A DNA stretch of 64,000 bases from Alphaproteobacteria bacterium (GTDB lineage: Bacteria; Pseudomonadota; Alphaproteobacteria; SHVP01): contig JAVJOO010000001.1 in assembly GCA_040216735.1 (NCBI GenBank), positions 124,001-188,000 on the forward strand. Direction: 5' to 3'. Position numbers and translations under genes: made by a program. The notes under the pieces are model-generated. The model was not told the origin of the DNA. It worked only from the letters and a program-made list of their open reading frames with translations, and searched no databases. This document shows, one piece after another, positions 63,399 through 64,000 of this stretch. Every line of letters begins with the position of its first letter. The first letter of the stretch is position 1.

Positions 63399-64000
63399 AC
63401 CCTGGATCGCCGGCCTACCGGCGACCTACCGCCCGACCTTGATCTCGACCGGCGTGCGCTCCTCGGCGCGCCGCACGCCGGACAAGATCGCCCTGGCGCA
63501 AGGCGAGCGGCAGTTCAGTTACACCACCCTGATCGAACGCTTCAACCGCGTCGCGACCGCGACGATCCACGACCTTGGCCTTAAAAAGGGCGACCACGCC
63601 GCGCTGTTCGCGCCCAACTGCCTCGAATTCATCGAGATCGTCGCCGGCCTCTCGGACGCCGGCGTCGCGCCCGCGATGGTACCGCCGTCGGTCACCCCGC
63701 CCGAGGTTGCCCACATTTGCAACGATTCCGGCGCCAAGGTTCTATTCGTCCACGAAAGCGTCGAAGCCGTCGCCCGCGCCGCAAAACTCGACACGGTCGA
63801 ACGCATCATCGTGATCGGCAAGGACTACGACGACTGGATCGCCGCGGCCAAACCGCAAACCCCGGCGCTACCGATCGACGAGTGGGACGTCTTTTGCATC
63901 CCCTATACTTCGGGCACCACAGGCAAGCCCAAGGGCTGCTTGCTGTCGCACCGCTCACGTACGCTCGCCTTCTACACGATGGGGGTCGAATTCGGCTGCT
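63388..64000 (+). CDS. Adenylate-forming (AMP-binding) CoA ligase, 5' part
   Basis: The first 204 residues of a class I adenylate-forming enzyme; it runs off the window edge. The ATG at 63388 overlaps the previous stop by 11 bases, so it is translationally coupled. Seen: FSYTTLIERFNRVATA near residue 47 and the P-loop YTSGTTGKPKG near residue 175. It probably activates a carboxylic acid as its CoA thioester, the last step of the cluster's pathway. Confidence 0.88.
   Translation, partial: MSPEPWIAGLPATYRPTLISTGVRSSARRTPDKIALAQGERQFSYTTLIERFNRVATATIHDLGLKKGDHAALFAPNCLEFIEIVAGLSDAGVAPAMVPPSVTPPEVAHICNDSGAKVLFVHESVEAVARAAKLDTVERIIVIGKDYDDWIAAAKPQTPALPIDEWDVFCIPYTSGTTGKPKGCLLSHRSRTLAFYTMGVEFGC

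Overview
The window is high-GC DNA of alphaproteobacterial type. The block 50787-55293 holds, all on the minus strand, infA, maf, ribonuclease G, (rsgA, DUF983), yacG and tRNA-Phe, a gene order known from Rhodospirillales-like Alphaproteobacteria. UPF0262, a low-molecular-weight phosphatase family protein and many VOC, LLM, CaiB and TRAP-type genes fit the same group. I cannot name the species.

Left core, 1-28.6 kb: ordinary metabolic and transport genes. They include a TRAP solute-binding protein, a DUF1445 protein, hydrolases, VOC proteins, an old-yellow-enzyme-type oxidoreductase, MFS exporters, a CaiB-type CoA-transferase, a PAS histidine kinase, two azlCD pairs, an adenylate cyclase, an ArsR/SRPBCC group, an M24 peptidase, an ATP-grasp enzyme, an LLM oxidoreductase, a two-domain polyphosphate kinase 2, a HicA-like protein, and a TauD-type dioxygenase, oligopeptide-type binding protein and GntR regulator group.

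Genomic island, 28620-50831 (about 22 kb): it is bounded by a perfect 52-bp direct repeat made of the 3' part of tRNA-Phe. It carries a tyrosine integrase, an AlpA-like excisionase candidate, several small orphan genes and a large defence locus. Its base composition is visibly less GC-rich than the flanks. The locus is divergent from about 39.6 kb. Leftward run a C5-cytosine methyltransferase, a 993-residue protein with two separate GHKL ATPase modules (MORC/MutL-like at the N-terminus, histidine-kinase-like with an H-box at the C-terminus), and a receiver-domain protein; a convergent Vsr endonuclease lies at the end. Rightward run a 1109-residue protein in the DrmE position, a NERD-nuclease/SF1 helicase, a DrmA-like helicase, a DrmB-like DUF1998 protein and a GIY-YIG nuclease. 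DrmA, DrmB and a C5 methylase define class 2 DISARM, but the usual phospholipase-D nuclease DrmC is missing and a GIY-YIG protein stands in its place. A phosphorelay-like pair (GHKL/H-box protein plus receiver) and a Vsr are added. I read this as a DISARM-like anti-phage system with a built-in two-component switch. It is the most interesting part of the window.

Right core, 50.8-64 kb: the tRNA-Phe/yacG/rng/maf/infA housekeeping block; a LysR regulator divergent from a Rossmann-fold protein; a membrane protein; the phosphatase, UPF0262 and zinc-ribbon genes; and a catabolic-looking cluster (UbiD-type decarboxylase, amidohydrolase-like protein, two tandem isochorismatase-type hydrolases and an adenylate-forming ligase cut by the window edge).
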